Below are positions 32,808 through 41,280 of a stretch of DNA of 64,000 nucleotides, piece after piece. The stretch lies in the NCBI RefSeq assembly GCF_963515715.1, contig NZ_CAUPZS010000003.1, positions 62,001 to 126,000 of the forward strand. The letters run 5' to 3'. Source of the stretch: Clostridium_AW sp963515715 (GTDB lineage Bacteria; Bacillota; Clostridia; Clostridiales; Clostridiaceae). The first letter of the stretch is position 1. Each line of letters opens with the position of its first letter. The position numbers were made by a program, and so were the translations under genes. A model generated the notes under the pieces. The model made no database searches and had not been told where the DNA came from. It saw nothing but the letters and a program-made list of their open reading frames with translations.

Positions 32808-32836
32808 ATTGTACAATGGAAAATATCGGATGTCAA
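32808..32836 (-). promoter_or_regulatory. tpl: Promoter of tpl
   Basis: Minus-strand TTGACA (32831-32836), 17-nt spacer, TACAAT (32808-32813). The start point would be near 32801, about 80 nt before the ATG. The rest of 32837-32965 shows nothing recognisable. Confidence 0.8.
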
Positions 32837-32965
32837 TATGAAAACGTTATTTTTTCTGATTATTTGTATTATTTAGATGATTATTTATATTCCCTTTAAT
32901 TTTATAATTCAGTCTTTTGTCGAATTATCGTATTTATCAATCAGAAAATAAAATTTTAAATATAT

Positions 32966-33027
32966 AAAAAACTTAATTCGCAACAACAATACTTATAAAA
33001 GTTAAGCTTCTACTACGAATTAAGTTT
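32966..33027 (-). terminator. Terminator of the CGGC-domain gene
   Basis: AAACTTAATTCG (32969-32980) pairs with CGAATTAAGTTT (33016-33027) across a 35-nt loop that holds a smaller stem; T run on the minus strand. Confidence 0.7.
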
Positions 33028-33072
33028 CTTTTTATCTTTTATTATTAACTTTTCAATTTTAACTCTTAGTTC

Positions 33073-33399
33073 TTAACTATGACTTCCATGAACTATTTTA
33101 AAGCCTTTATCTTTTAACATTTTTTCATGTTTCTCATACTGATTACATTCTACCTTTATACAAAGGGCCAAATGAACAGTATCCACATTATTATTTTTAA
33201 GTTGCTTTATTTTGTGATCCCAGTCATCATCTTTCCCTATAGTCTGTCCACAACCACTGCAGTAGAAGAAGCTTCCAAGAAGTGGTTTGTTATCACCATA
33301 TAATTCAAAAGCATCTGTAGAATTATTGTATGCTTTAAAGCACCCTGTACCAGAACACTTACCAACTAATTTTCTACATGCCATTATTCCTATTGCCAT
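33073..33399 (-). CDS. CGGC domain-containing protein
   Basis: A 108-residue protein. The sequence has the features of the CGGC domain family: an N-terminal MACRKLVGKCSGTGCFKAYNN, then FFYCSGCGQTIGKD with a CxGC motif, and a conserved CIKVECNQY near residue 80. Six cysteines suggest metal or Fe-S binding, but no biochemical role is known for the family. Monocistronic with AAAGGGG before the ATG. Confidence 0.82.
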   Translation of the reverse strand: MAIGIMACRKLVGKCSGTGCFKAYNNSTDAFELYGDNKPLLGSFFYCSGCGQTIGKDDDWDHKIKQLKNNNVDTVHLALCIKVECNQYEKHEKMLKDKGFKIVHGSHS

Positions 33400-33473
33400 A
33401 ATATACCCCTTTCTTCTTACACAACTATTACTTAGACTAAATTAGCATAAGCATATATCTTAATTATATGAAT

Positions 33474-33896
33474 TTATTCAATAAAGCCCTTAATCTGCAT
33501 TTTTTCCTCATCACGAAATAGTGCCATTCCTGTCTTCATTTTCCTAAAGTTCGATTTTTCATAAAAAATTTCTTTGCCAGGAGAGGCATATAATATAAAA
33601 TTACACTCTGGAATAGATTTTAAAATGCTATTAAGAATTATGGCGCCTACCTTTTTACCTTGATATTCAGGCAATACTGCTATATCATAAATTGCAGCTT
33701 GATAAACTCCATCTGAAATTGCACGACCAAAACCAATTAATTTATCCTCATCAAAAGCAAATACAACAGTATGACTATTTTCAAAAGCCTTCTTATGTAC
33801 TTCTCCTTCAAAATAAGACATTCCAACCTTTTTTAATATTTCAGGTACACAATTCCAATCTACATTTAAACAATTGTATTGAATTTTTAAGTTCAT
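33474..33896 (-). CDS. GNAT-family N-acetyltransferase
   Basis: A 140-residue GNAT protein. The acetyl-CoA loop reads VLPEYQGKKVGAIILNSIL (Q/RxxGxG/A type, slightly altered), preceded by the beta strand AIYDIAVLP and followed by FILYASPGKEIFYEKSNFRKMKTGMALF, the usual C-terminal sequence of this class. Substrate unknown. AGGGAGAG precedes the ATG. It stands alone between the CGGC gene and a repeat element. Confidence 0.85.
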   Translation of the reverse strand: MNLKIQYNCLNVDWNCVPEILKKVGMSYFEGEVHKKAFENSHTVVFAFDEDKLIGFGRAISDGVYQAAIYDIAVLPEYQGKKVGAIILNSILKSIPECNFILYASPGKEIFYEKSNFRKMKTGMALFRDEEKMQIKGFIE

Positions 33897-33974
33897 TTTT
33901 TTCTCTCCCTTACCCTATTAGTTTAAATTTAATGCTATAAAGCAAGTATAAATGATTACCTTAGGTAAAGCGCA

Positions 33975-34046
33975 ACTACTATTTTATATCAAGTGATTCT
34001 TAGCTTCAGTAGAAGATGGGAGTATTACGGATGGTAGTCATCGGAT
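33975..34046 (-). repeat. Second dispersed repeat family, shortened copy
   Basis: Read on the minus strand, TTATCCGATGACTACCATCC and the following ACTCCCATCTTCTA match 49612-49652; CTAAGAATCACTTGAT then matches the end of that copy (49741-49756). The middle (about 85 bp) is missing, so this is a deletion derivative. Confidence 0.7.
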
Positions 34047-34063
34047 AAAATATCAATTCTGTA

Positions 34064-34918
34064 CTAAATATTTATTTCATCTCCTGTACTCAAATATTCC
34101 ACCCTATCTCCCAATTTTTCTTTTAAACGGGCATATCCTTTTTCTCCTGTGCAATGTCCTGTGTATACTTTTTCTATTCCTTCTTCAATAATTTCTTGAG
34201 ATATATGATCTATGTACTCATCTTTCATGCAAAGTCCATCCCATTTACCTTCAACCATTAAATGAAATCCCCCAACTATTCCTTTAATATTTTCCTCTGG
34301 GAACAAACTCTTAACAGTTTTAATAATATTGATTATTCCATTGTGTGCACAGCCTGTAAATATCACAAGTCCATCTTCTGCTTTAAAGACTAATATTAAT
34401 TCGTGTTGAAAGTCATCCTTGATAAATCTGGTTTTTTCCTCTCCACATTTTTCTTCTTTGTAAAGATTGTCATTTCCCTGTGGTAATGGATATTCTTTTA
34501 ATATATCTGTGACAATAAAAATATTTTTATCTATTTGGGTAAATTCATCTACAAACTGAAGTCTATGTAAGTTATCTTCAGCTACATCCTTATTAATTCC
34601 TATATATGCTTTTTTCCCATTTCTATCTGAATAGTAATCTTTAAGAGCTTTCTTTTTTAAATATACCTTCCCTAAATTATTACTGCTAAAGAAAGCCAAT
34701 AATCCTCCCCCGTGGTCAAAATGGCCGTGCGATAGTACCGTCATATCTACTTCTTGAATATTTACTCCCAGCTTTTCTCCATTACTTACAAAACTACCTG
34801 AGCACCCTGTATCCAATAATATTTTTCTATCTCCAAATTCTATGTAAAGGCATAATCCATGTTCACATGTTAAATCTTCACCAACTTTTGTATTCTCCAT
34901 TAGTGCAATAACTTTCAT
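34064..34918 (-). CDS. Metallo-beta-lactamase fold hydrolase (dihydropterin-type)
   Basis: A 284-residue protein with the metal motif SHGHFDHGGG (HxHxDH), further ligands in GCAHNGI and in GGFHL/HCTGE near the end. The layout matches MBL-fold proteins annotated as 7,8-dihydropterin-6-yl-methyl-4-aminobenzene-phosphate synthase (MJ0936-like), which in bacteria have various unknown roles. It has its own long upstream region with repeated TAGGACA boxes. AGGGGGTATTATAA precedes the ATG. Confidence 0.82.
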   Translation of the reverse strand: MKVIALMENTKVGEDLTCEHGLCLYIEFGDRKILLDTGCSGSFVSNGEKLGVNIQEVDMTVLSHGHFDHGGGLLAFFSSNNLGKVYLKKKALKDYYSDRNGKKAYIGINKDVAEDNLHRLQFVDEFTQIDKNIFIVTDILKEYPLPQGNDNLYKEEKCGEEKTRFIKDDFQHELILVFKAEDGLVIFTGCAHNGIINIIKTVKSLFPEENIKGIVGGFHLMVEGKWDGLCMKDEYIDHISQEIIEEGIEKVYTGHCTGEKGYARLKEKLGDRVEYLSTGDEINI

Positions 34919-35024
34919 TTATAATACCCCCGTATAATTCAATATTACAACCTTATTATATGCATATTTTGTAATAAATGCATATATATCAAACTATTTT
35001 GCTGTGACAACTCTCCTAATTTAA

Positions 35025-35143
35025 TAGGACACCTTTGTCCCCCATATTGTGACATTCCTGTCCTATACAATAGGACATATTTGACCATAGAATAAATATA
35101 AGAGAATAAATATAACCTAATATATTATAATATCAATAGGACA
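35025..35143. promoter_or_regulatory. Cluster of TAGGACA boxes upstream of the MBL gene
   Basis: TAGGACA at 35025-35031, 35071-35077 and 35137-35143 and its inverse TGTCCTA at 35059-35065. The middle two form TGTCCTATACAATAGGACA, a 7-bp inverted repeat. Probably a binding site cluster for an unknown regulator of the gene at 34064. No other signal was recognised in 34919-35290. Confidence 0.5.
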
Positions 35144-35291
35144 CTTTTAATTATTTATGCGTTTATATATTACGAAAGAGGCGATTTTATTTTATGTTAG
35201 GTTTCAACTTTCACAGCATATTTTTATGTTTTAAGCAAATATAAATTTAAATAATCTACTAATTCTACAATCTTATTGTAACTCTAGTGTA

Positions 35292-35332
35292 CAAAAAACA
35301 TAAAAGAGGATTCCGCCGTAGCAAAATCCCCT
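35292..35332 (-). terminator. Terminator of the mgl-por operon
   Basis: Minus-strand AGGGGATT and AATCCTCT pair with one G-U, followed by TTTTATGTTTTTT. Confidence 0.75.
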
Positions 35333-35381
35333 CCATATTTAATCATCTAAAGATCTATTAACTAAAAAACTAATTTTATTC

Positions 35382-36329
35382 TTATTCCCCACAAAGGAAC
35401 AATAATTTCTTCCACTTTCTATCTACTTCTTCTTGAGCTTTAGCAATTAAAACTTTTCCTTCTTCTGACTTGAACAAATGTTTAAATCTTCCCTGTGGCT
35501 TTAGCCATTCTTCAATTGGAAGTTTATTTTTAGGCTTATAGCTTAATTTAAATTCTCCGTTTACCACTTCATATAGTGGCCAGTAGCAAGTTTCAACTGC
35601 TAATTTTATTAATTCTAGTTCCGTTGCCGTGTCACATCTCCATCCTCTTGGACATGGAGCTAATACGTTCATAAATTTAGCTCCCTTGAACTCATTTATG
35701 GCTCTGTCAGCTTTATTATATAAATCCATAGTGTACCTTGTTCCAGGTATTACAGGAACTGTTTGTGCCACATATGGTAGATTGTGAGCTGCCATAATCA
35801 TGGTTAAGTCTTTTCCACTTTGTTTTTTACCTAAAGATTCACTTCCTTGAGGAGTTGTTGTAGTATCTGCTCCTGCTGGGGTTGCGGAGGATCTTTGAAT
35901 TCCTGTATTCATATATGCTCCATTGTCATAGCATACATAAAGCATATCATGTCCTCTTTCCATAGCCCCAGATAAGGATTGGAAGCCTATATCATAGGTT
36001 CCACCATCTCCGCCAAAAGCGATGAATTTAAATTCTTCTTTTATTTGACCCTTTCCTTTTAAAACTCTATAAGCTGCTTCAGCTCCACTAATGGTTGCTG
36101 CTGCATTTTCAAAGGCTGTATGAATAAAGGAATCCTTCCAAGCTGAGTAAGGGTATAGAGTTGTGGAAACTTCTAAGCATCCTGTAGCATTGGATATAAC
36201 AGCCTTATGCTCTGGGTTAACCGCTTTTAGTACCCACTTTGCAATCATAGGGGCTCCGCATCCACCACACATTCTATGTCCACTAGTTATTCTATCTGGA
36301 ATTTTAGTTAATTCTTTTAATGTAGCCAT
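35382..36329 (-). CDS. porB: 2-oxoacid:ferredoxin oxidoreductase beta subunit (TPP-binding)
   Basis: A 315-residue subunit carrying thiamine diphosphate and the Cys ligands of a [4Fe-4S] cluster (MCGGCGAP near residue 20, ATGCLEVST, and a later Cys). The TPP motif is GGDGGTYDIGFQSLSGAMERG with YDNGAYMNTG. The sequence follows PorB of four-subunit pyruvate:ferredoxin oxidoreductases such as Thermotoga. It is last in the order gamma, delta, alpha, beta. In this operon the likely substrate is 2-oxobutyrate made by methionine gamma-lyase; pyruvate is also possible. Confidence 0.92.
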   Translation of the reverse strand: MATLKELTKIPDRITSGHRMCGGCGAPMIAKWVLKAVNPEHKAVISNATGCLEVSTTLYPYSAWKDSFIHTAFENAAATISGAEAAYRVLKGKGQIKEEFKFIAFGGDGGTYDIGFQSLSGAMERGHDMLYVCYDNGAYMNTGIQRSSATPAGADTTTTPQGSESLGKKQSGKDLTMIMAAHNLPYVAQTVPVIPGTRYTMDLYNKADRAINEFKGAKFMNVLAPCPRGWRCDTATELELIKLAVETCYWPLYEVVNGEFKLSYKPKNKLPIEEWLKPQGRFKHLFKSEEGKVLIAKAQEEVDRKWKKLLFLCGE

Positions 36330-36340
36330 TCTTATCCCCC

Positions 36341-37531
36341 CTATTCCCTTAAACCTAAGTAGTTATATTTATTGTATTTTCCTGTGTTTATAGCTTCTAA
36401 TAAATCCATGTAAACACTTTCCAAACTTTCTACTCTAACGTCTCTTCCGCCTAGTCCATAGATATAGCTCATTAATATTTTGTCATTATATTTTCCATAT
36501 AAAGAACCTGCTACATCTACATATAATGGTCCTCCATTTCCTGATAAGCCTTCTGCCTTATCCATTACAGCTATGGCTTTAACATTTTTAAGAGCTTCAC
36601 AAATTTCCTCTACTGGGAAAGGTCTATATAATCTTATCTTTAATACTCCAGCTTTGATGCCTTTTTCTCTTAATTCATCTGCCACAGCTTTTGCTGTTCC
36701 AGCAGAGGAGCCTATTATAACTAAGGCTACTTCAGCATCTTCTAATCTGTAAGCTTCAAACAATCCATATTTTCTTCCTGTTAACTCTTCATACTCTTTG
36801 GCTACTCTTAAAGCTACATCTTTAGCATTTAAAAGACCTTGTTTTTGCTGTCTTTTCATTTCCATATAATAGTTAGTAAGAACCATAGGACCAACAGCTA
36901 TACTCTTCTCTCCAAGTAACCCTGCTCCTGTCCTTTTATTAGCACCAACAAATTCTGCAACCTCTTTATTATCCATAATAAATAAATTTTCTACGGAGTG
37001 GCTTGTTATAAACCCATCATAACATACCATACCTGGAACCATAACTTCCTCGTCCTCTGCTATTTTTAATATTTGAATAGCGTTATCATAAGCTTCCTGG
37101 GTATTTTCAGAATACATTTGTATCCATCCTGTATCCCTTGCTCCCATGGAATCTGAATGGTCATTATGGATATTAAGGGCTGGAGACATTGCTCTGTTTA
37201 CTAGAGCCATTATAATTGGACACCTGTCCCCTGAAGCTATATGAAGCATTTCCCACATAAGTCCTAATCCATTTGATGAGGTAGCAGTCATTACTCTACC
37301 TCCTGCTACTGAAGCTCCTATACATGCACTCATAGCACTGTGTTCTGACTCTACTGCTACAAATTCTGCTTTACACTCACCATTTGCAACGAAGGATGAA
37401 AAATACTGAGGTACTTCTGTTGATGGAGTTATAGGAAACGCTGGAAATACGTCTGGCCCCATTTGCATCATAGCTATTGCTACAGCTTCGTTACCGCTTA
37501 AACTTTTTCTTATCTGATTAGCTTTTGCCAT
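36341..37531 (-). CDS. porA: 2-oxoacid:ferredoxin oxidoreductase alpha subunit
   Basis: About 396 residues: pyrimidine-binding domain (SGNEAVAIAMMQMGPDVFPAFPITPSTEVPQ, VESEHSAMSACIGASVAGGRVMTATSSNGLGLMWE with the catalytic Glu) and a C-terminal transketolase-like domain II. It supplies half of the TPP site together with the beta subunit. Start set at ATG 37531 after GGAGGGTTTGACA; a TTG two codons upstream is less well placed. It is 11 nt before porB. Confidence 0.92.
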   Translation of the reverse strand: MAKANQIRKSLSGNEAVAIAMMQMGPDVFPAFPITPSTEVPQYFSSFVANGECKAEFVAVESEHSAMSACIGASVAGGRVMTATSSNGLGLMWEMLHIASGDRCPIIMALVNRAMSPALNIHNDHSDSMGARDTGWIQMYSENTQEAYDNAIQILKIAEDEEVMVPGMVCYDGFITSHSVENLFIMDNKEVAEFVGANKRTGAGLLGEKSIAVGPMVLTNYYMEMKRQQKQGLLNAKDVALRVAKEYEELTGRKYGLFEAYRLEDAEVALVIIGSSAGTAKAVADELREKGIKAGVLKIRLYRPFPVEEICEALKNVKAIAVMDKAEGLSGNGGPLYVDVAGSLYGKYNDKILMSYIYGLGGRDVRVESLESVYMDLLEAINTGKYNKYNYLGLRE

Positions 37532-37543
37532 TGTCAAACCCTC

Positions 37544-37843
37544 CTATTCTTCATCAACCAGCTCTAGAGCTTTAAAGTTACATTGTTCTACACATACTCC
37601 ACAGCCTTTACAGTGATCATAATCTATACTAGTCATTTTTCCATCTTCTACTATTATGGACATATCAGGACAAACTGCCCAGCAAAACATACAATGCTTG
37701 CATTTATCTTCATACCAAATAGGCTTCATTGCTCTCCAGTCTCCAGTTTTAAAGTCTTCTGCACTTCCTCCATCTAGAATTAATCCACCTCTTGGGATAT
37801 CCATCCATGGAGATTCTGGAGTAACCTTCATTCTTTTATCCAA
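37544..37843 (-). CDS. porD: 2-oxoacid:ferredoxin oxidoreductase delta subunit (2[4Fe-4S] ferredoxin)
   Basis: A 99-residue subunit with two CxxCxxCxxxC clusters (CKHCMFCWAVCP and CKGCGVCVEQC), passing electrons from the TPP site to external ferredoxin. Start TTG at 37843 lies seven bases after GGAGGTGACTAGAA and overlaps the end of the gamma gene by 8 nt. Translational coupling with porC is likely. Confidence 0.92.
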   Translation of the reverse strand: MDKRMKVTPESPWMDIPRGGLILDGGSAEDFKTGDWRAMKPIWYEDKCKHCMFCWAVCPDMSIIVEDGKMTSIDYDHCKGCGVCVEQCNFKALELVDEE

Positions 37844-38420
37844 TTCTAGTCACCTCCAAAAGTCCTCTTTTAAGTGCTGCCATATTTTTATCTATAACAT
37901 GAGGTTTAGTTGCAAATTTGTGCTTAAAGGAATCCTGCATGTCCTCTACAAACTGTTCCTCATCTATAATTCCAATAATTTTAACTATAGCTGAAAGCAT
38001 TGGAGTATTTGGAAAATATGCTCCTAGGGTTTCTTCTGAGATGGTTCTTGCATCTACGGTATATATCTCCCCTTCGTATCCATCAAGCTCTTTTTTTATT
38101 GTCTCAGCATCTTTTCTAGTATTTATGATGATAGCTCCTTCTTTTTTTAGCCCTTTAATACATTCCCCAGTTTTAAGTAGGGTTTCATCTACTACCACTA
38201 CATAATCTGGCTCATAAATATTACTATGAACTCTTAGTGGGTAGTTTGCTATTCTGTTATAAGCTGTAATTGGTGCTCCCATTCTTTCTGGACCGTATTC
38301 TGGGAATCCTTGAATATACATTCCTCTAGAGAAAGCTGCTTCTGCTAGTAACAATGAAGCTGTTTTAGCACCTTGTCCCCCACGACCATGCCAACGTATT
38401 TCAATTAATTTTTTGTCCAT
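37836..38420 (-). CDS. porC: 2-oxoacid:ferredoxin oxidoreductase gamma subunit
   Basis: About 194 residues, beginning MDKKLIEIRWHGRGGQGAKTAS, the classical gamma-subunit signature, with PEYGPERMGAPITAYNRI in the middle. Start set at ATG 38420 following AGAGGAGGTAAATCC; ATG 38444 would place that ribosome site inside the gene. First of the four subunit genes and 34 nt after the NhaC-family gene. All four together form a complete archaeal-type oxidoreductase. Confidence 0.92.
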   Translation of the reverse strand: MDKKLIEIRWHGRGGQGAKTASLLLAEAAFSRGMYIQGFPEYGPERMGAPITAYNRIANYPLRVHSNIYEPDYVVVVDETLLKTGECIKGLKKEGAIIINTRKDAETIKKELDGYEGEIYTVDARTISEETLGAYFPNTPMLSAIVKIIGIIDEEQFVEDMQDSFKHKFATKPHVIDKNMAALKRGLLEVTRIG

Positions 38421-38454
38421 GGATTTACCTCCTCTGTCATTCATATATTTATCT

Positions 38455-39807
38455 CTACATATTTACTTCTTCTTTACTCCAATCCCAAGGTTTCTTTTTT
38501 ATCAATCCATCGGCAAAAGGAATGTACATGGATACGATTGCAGATATTCCAAGAAGCCATTGATACCATAGTAGTGGTATCACTTGGAACGGAGTAACAG
38601 CTCCCTTAGTAAAGCTTAAAAGTATTAACATCTGAGCTCCATAAGGAATTACCCCCTGCATAATACAAGAAAATATGTCAAGCATGGCTGCACTTCTTCT
38701 CGGGTCAACTTTATATTTATTACACATTTCTTTTGCTATAGGTCCATTAATTATTATTGCTACTGTATTATTAGCAACAGCTGCATCTGTAATTGCTACT
38801 AGAGCTCCAATTCCTACTTCTGCAGACCTTCTTCCCTTTATCATGCTTTGAATTTTATCTAATAGATATTGAATTCCTCCAGCCTTAGTAATCATATGGG
38901 CAAGACCACCGGTAAACATTGATAATAAGAATATATCTATCATTCCTAAGAAACCATTAAATATTTCTTGTGAAAAACTTATTATTGTAAGATTTCCATA
39001 AGCCAATCCAATTCCACCTGAAACCATTATTCCAAGGGTTAGAACTACGAAAACATTAACTCCGATTAAGGATAGAATCAAAACTAATAGGTATGGTAAA
39101 ACTTTAATAATGTTGTAATCATAAACTTGCGCTGGCGGAATCACGTCTGGACGTCCAAATATTAATAGTAAGATTATAGTTATTATGGCTGCAGGAGCTG
39201 CTATATATATATTTACTCTAAACTTATCCCTCATCTCGCAACCTTGGGTTCTGGTGGCAGCAATGGTGGTATCCGATATTACTGAGAGGTTATCACCAAA
39301 CATAGCTCCTCCCATTACTGCAGCTAGAACAAAAGGTAGAGATAGTCCTGATTTTTCTGCAAGTCCTACAGCAATTGGACCAACAGCTACAATTGAACCA
39401 ACAGATGTTCCTGTGGATATTGATATAAAAGAAGTTATTATAAATAATCCCACTGCTATATATTGTGTCGGTATATAAGTAAGCCCTAAGTTAACAGTGG
39501 AATCCACTCCTCCTATAGCCTTAGATACAGCAGCAAAACCACCGGCTAACAGATAGATTGTACACATTATAATAATATCTTTATTTCCGCACCCTTCTAA
39601 TAATGCATCAAACTTTTCCTCAGCAGTTCCTTTTAAAATGAAAAATGCACTTATTATTCCACAGAAGATAGCTACAGGTGCTGGTAACTGATAGAAAGCC
39701 ATCTCTACACCTTTTGATTGCAGTATTATCCCGCTACCAAGATAAATAGCCACAAACACTAAAAAAGGTAGTAATGCCAGACCACTTGACTTTTTCTTGT
39801 TTTCCAT
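38455..39807 (-). CDS. NhaC-family carrier, probable methionine transporter
   Basis: A 450-residue membrane protein with about twelve helices of the Na_H_antiporter/NhaC family (SISTGTSVGSIVAVGPIAVGLAEKSGLSLPFVLAAVMGGAMFGDNLSVISDTTIAATRTQGC is characteristic). NhaC-family proteins include Na+/H+ antiporters and, in Firmicutes, predicted methionine transporters (MetT). Its position between methionine gamma-lyase and the 2-oxoacid oxidoreductase genes favours methionine uptake. AGGGGAATTGTA precedes the ATG. Confidence 0.82.
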   Translation of the reverse strand: MENKKKSSGLALLPFLVFVAIYLGSGIILQSKGVEMAFYQLPAPVAIFCGIISAFFILKGTAEEKFDALLEGCGNKDIIIMCTIYLLAGGFAAVSKAIGGVDSTVNLGLTYIPTQYIAVGLFIITSFISISTGTSVGSIVAVGPIAVGLAEKSGLSLPFVLAAVMGGAMFGDNLSVISDTTIAATRTQGCEMRDKFRVNIYIAAPAAIITIILLLIFGRPDVIPPAQVYDYNIIKVLPYLLVLILSLIGVNVFVVLTLGIMVSGGIGLAYGNLTIISFSQEIFNGFLGMIDIFLLSMFTGGLAHMITKAGGIQYLLDKIQSMIKGRRSAEVGIGALVAITDAAVANNTVAIIINGPIAKEMCNKYKVDPRRSAAMLDIFSCIMQGVIPYGAQMLILLSFTKGAVTPFQVIPLLWYQWLLGISAIVSMYIPFADGLIKKKPWDWSKEEVNM

Positions 39808-39871
39808 TACAATTCCCCCTATTTAATTTTATTGAACTCTATCCCCCATCCATAAAGAAAAAATAAAAGTA

Positions 39872-41077
39872 TTATTTAACTACTAAATCCAATGCTGCCT
39901 TTAAATCTTCAATTATGTCTTCTACTGTTTCTAGTCCAATAGACAGCCTTACTAATCCATCGCTAATTCCTGCCGCCATTCTCTCTTCTTTTGTGTATGG
40001 TGAATGAGTCATTGATGCTGGATGCTGAATTAAGGTTTCTGCATCCCCTAAACTTACAGCTAAACTAGCTAGTTTTACATTGTTCATAACTATTCTTCCT
40101 TCTTCTAATCCCCCCTTTAACTCAAATGAAATCATACCTCCTGGTAAAGCCATCTGCTTTCTAGCTATTTCATAATATTCAAAACTCTCTAATCCTGGAT
40201 AGTATACCTTTTCAACTGCTGGGTGATTCTCTAAAAACTCAGCTACTTTCATTGCGTTTTGACAATGTCTTTCCATTCTAACTTCTAAAGTTTTCATACC
40301 TCTAATAACAAGAAATGCATCAAAAGGACTTAAAACAGCGCCAGTCATATCTTTTACTCCAAATAATCTTACTTGGTCTATAAATTCCTTTTTACCTACT
40401 GCAAAACCAGCGATAACATCTCCATGACCATTTAAGTATTTCGTAACTGAGTGTAACACTACGTCAGCTCCTAGTTCTAATGGTCTTTGTATATATGGAG
40501 TACAGAAAGTATTATCAACAAATACCATACATCCTTCTACTTCATGAGCTATTTGTGAAACTTTATTAATATCAGTAACCTTTAAATTTGGATTAGCAGG
40601 AGTTTCTAAATAAACTACCCTAGTATTTGGTCTCATAGCTTTTTTAACTTCTTCTAGATTAGTAGTATCAACAAAAGTAACTTCTATACCATATCTAGTT
40701 AATCCATGACTTAATAATGCATAAGTGCATCCATAAAGTGTATCGTCTGCCACCATATGATCCCCTGCCTTTAGAGCTGACCATAATGCGGATGAAATAG
40801 CTCCCATACCAGACGCTGTAGCAACAGCTGCTTCTCCTCCTTCTAGTATAGCAATTTTTTCTTCCAATTGATCCGTAGTTGGATTACCAAGCCTTGTATA
40901 TATATGTCCACATTCTTCTCCAGCAAATCTTCTTCCACCCTGTTCTGCTGATTCAAATATAAAAGTAGAAGTTTGATATATAGGAGTACCTAGTGCACCA
41001 TATTGTGAATCCTTTTTGTGTCCTCCGTGTACTGCTTTAGTTCCAAATCCCATATTAGCCATATTTTCTTTATTCAT
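39872..41077 (-). CDS. mgl: Methionine gamma-lyase
   Basis: PLP enzyme of the Cys/Met metabolism family that breaks L-methionine to methanethiol, 2-oxobutyrate and ammonia. Length 401. PLP lysine in SVTKYLNGHGDVIAGF; the active-site Tyr/Arg in IYTRLGNP; the region TLYGCTYALLSHGL holds the Cys of bacterial Mgl that distinguishes it from cystathionine lyases. It is first in the operon behind a sigma-54 promoter and next to a TyrR-like activator, and upstream of a transporter and por genes that can oxidise 2-oxobutyrate to propionyl-CoA. O-acetylhomoserine sulfhydrylase is the less likely alternative. Confidence 0.92.
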   Translation of the reverse strand: MNKENMANMGFGTKAVHGGHKKDSQYGALGTPIYQTSTFIFESAEQGGRRFAGEECGHIYTRLGNPTTDQLEEKIAILEGGEAAVATASGMGAISSALWSALKAGDHMVADDTLYGCTYALLSHGLTRYGIEVTFVDTTNLEEVKKAMRPNTRVVYLETPANPNLKVTDINKVSQIAHEVEGCMVFVDNTFCTPYIQRPLELGADVVLHSVTKYLNGHGDVIAGFAVGKKEFIDQVRLFGVKDMTGAVLSPFDAFLVIRGMKTLEVRMERHCQNAMKVAEFLENHPAVEKVYYPGLESFEYYEIARKQMALPGGMISFELKGGLEEGRIVMNNVKLASLAVSLGDAETLIQHPASMTHSPYTKEERMAAGISDGLVRLSIGLETVEDIIEDLKAALDLVVK

Positions 41078-41120
41078 AGCAAATCCCCCTTATTTTGTTA
41101 TATATATTTCTATATATACT

Positions 41121-41139
41121 AAAGCAAATGCCATGCCAA
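41121..41139 (-). promoter_or_regulatory. Sigma-54 promoter of the mgl operon
   Basis: Minus strand TTGGCATGGCATTTGCTTT contains GG and GC doublets with the exact 10-nt separation required (-24/-12). The start point would be near 41110, 33 nt before the mgl ATG. Confidence 0.88.
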
Positions 41140-41220
41140 GTTTTATGACTATATATAAATGTACTAGGATACATTGGTACACAAGGATTTGATAGATTCA
41201 GTTTAAATATTTCAAATTTT

Positions 41221-41247
41221 CTGTAAACATTTTATGCCACTTTACAG
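41221..41247. promoter_or_regulatory. Inverted repeat upstream of mgl, candidate activator site
   Basis: CTGTAAA (41221-41227) and TTTACAG (41241-41247), arms of seven bases with 13 between. TyrR boxes are TGTAAA-N6-TTTACA; here the half-sites match but the spacing is longer. It lies about 80 bp upstream of the -24 element, where enhancer sites of sigma-54 activators are expected. Confidence 0.5.
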
Positions 41248-41280
41248 TATTTAGCGTAAAATATTCTTTCCATGTGTAAA

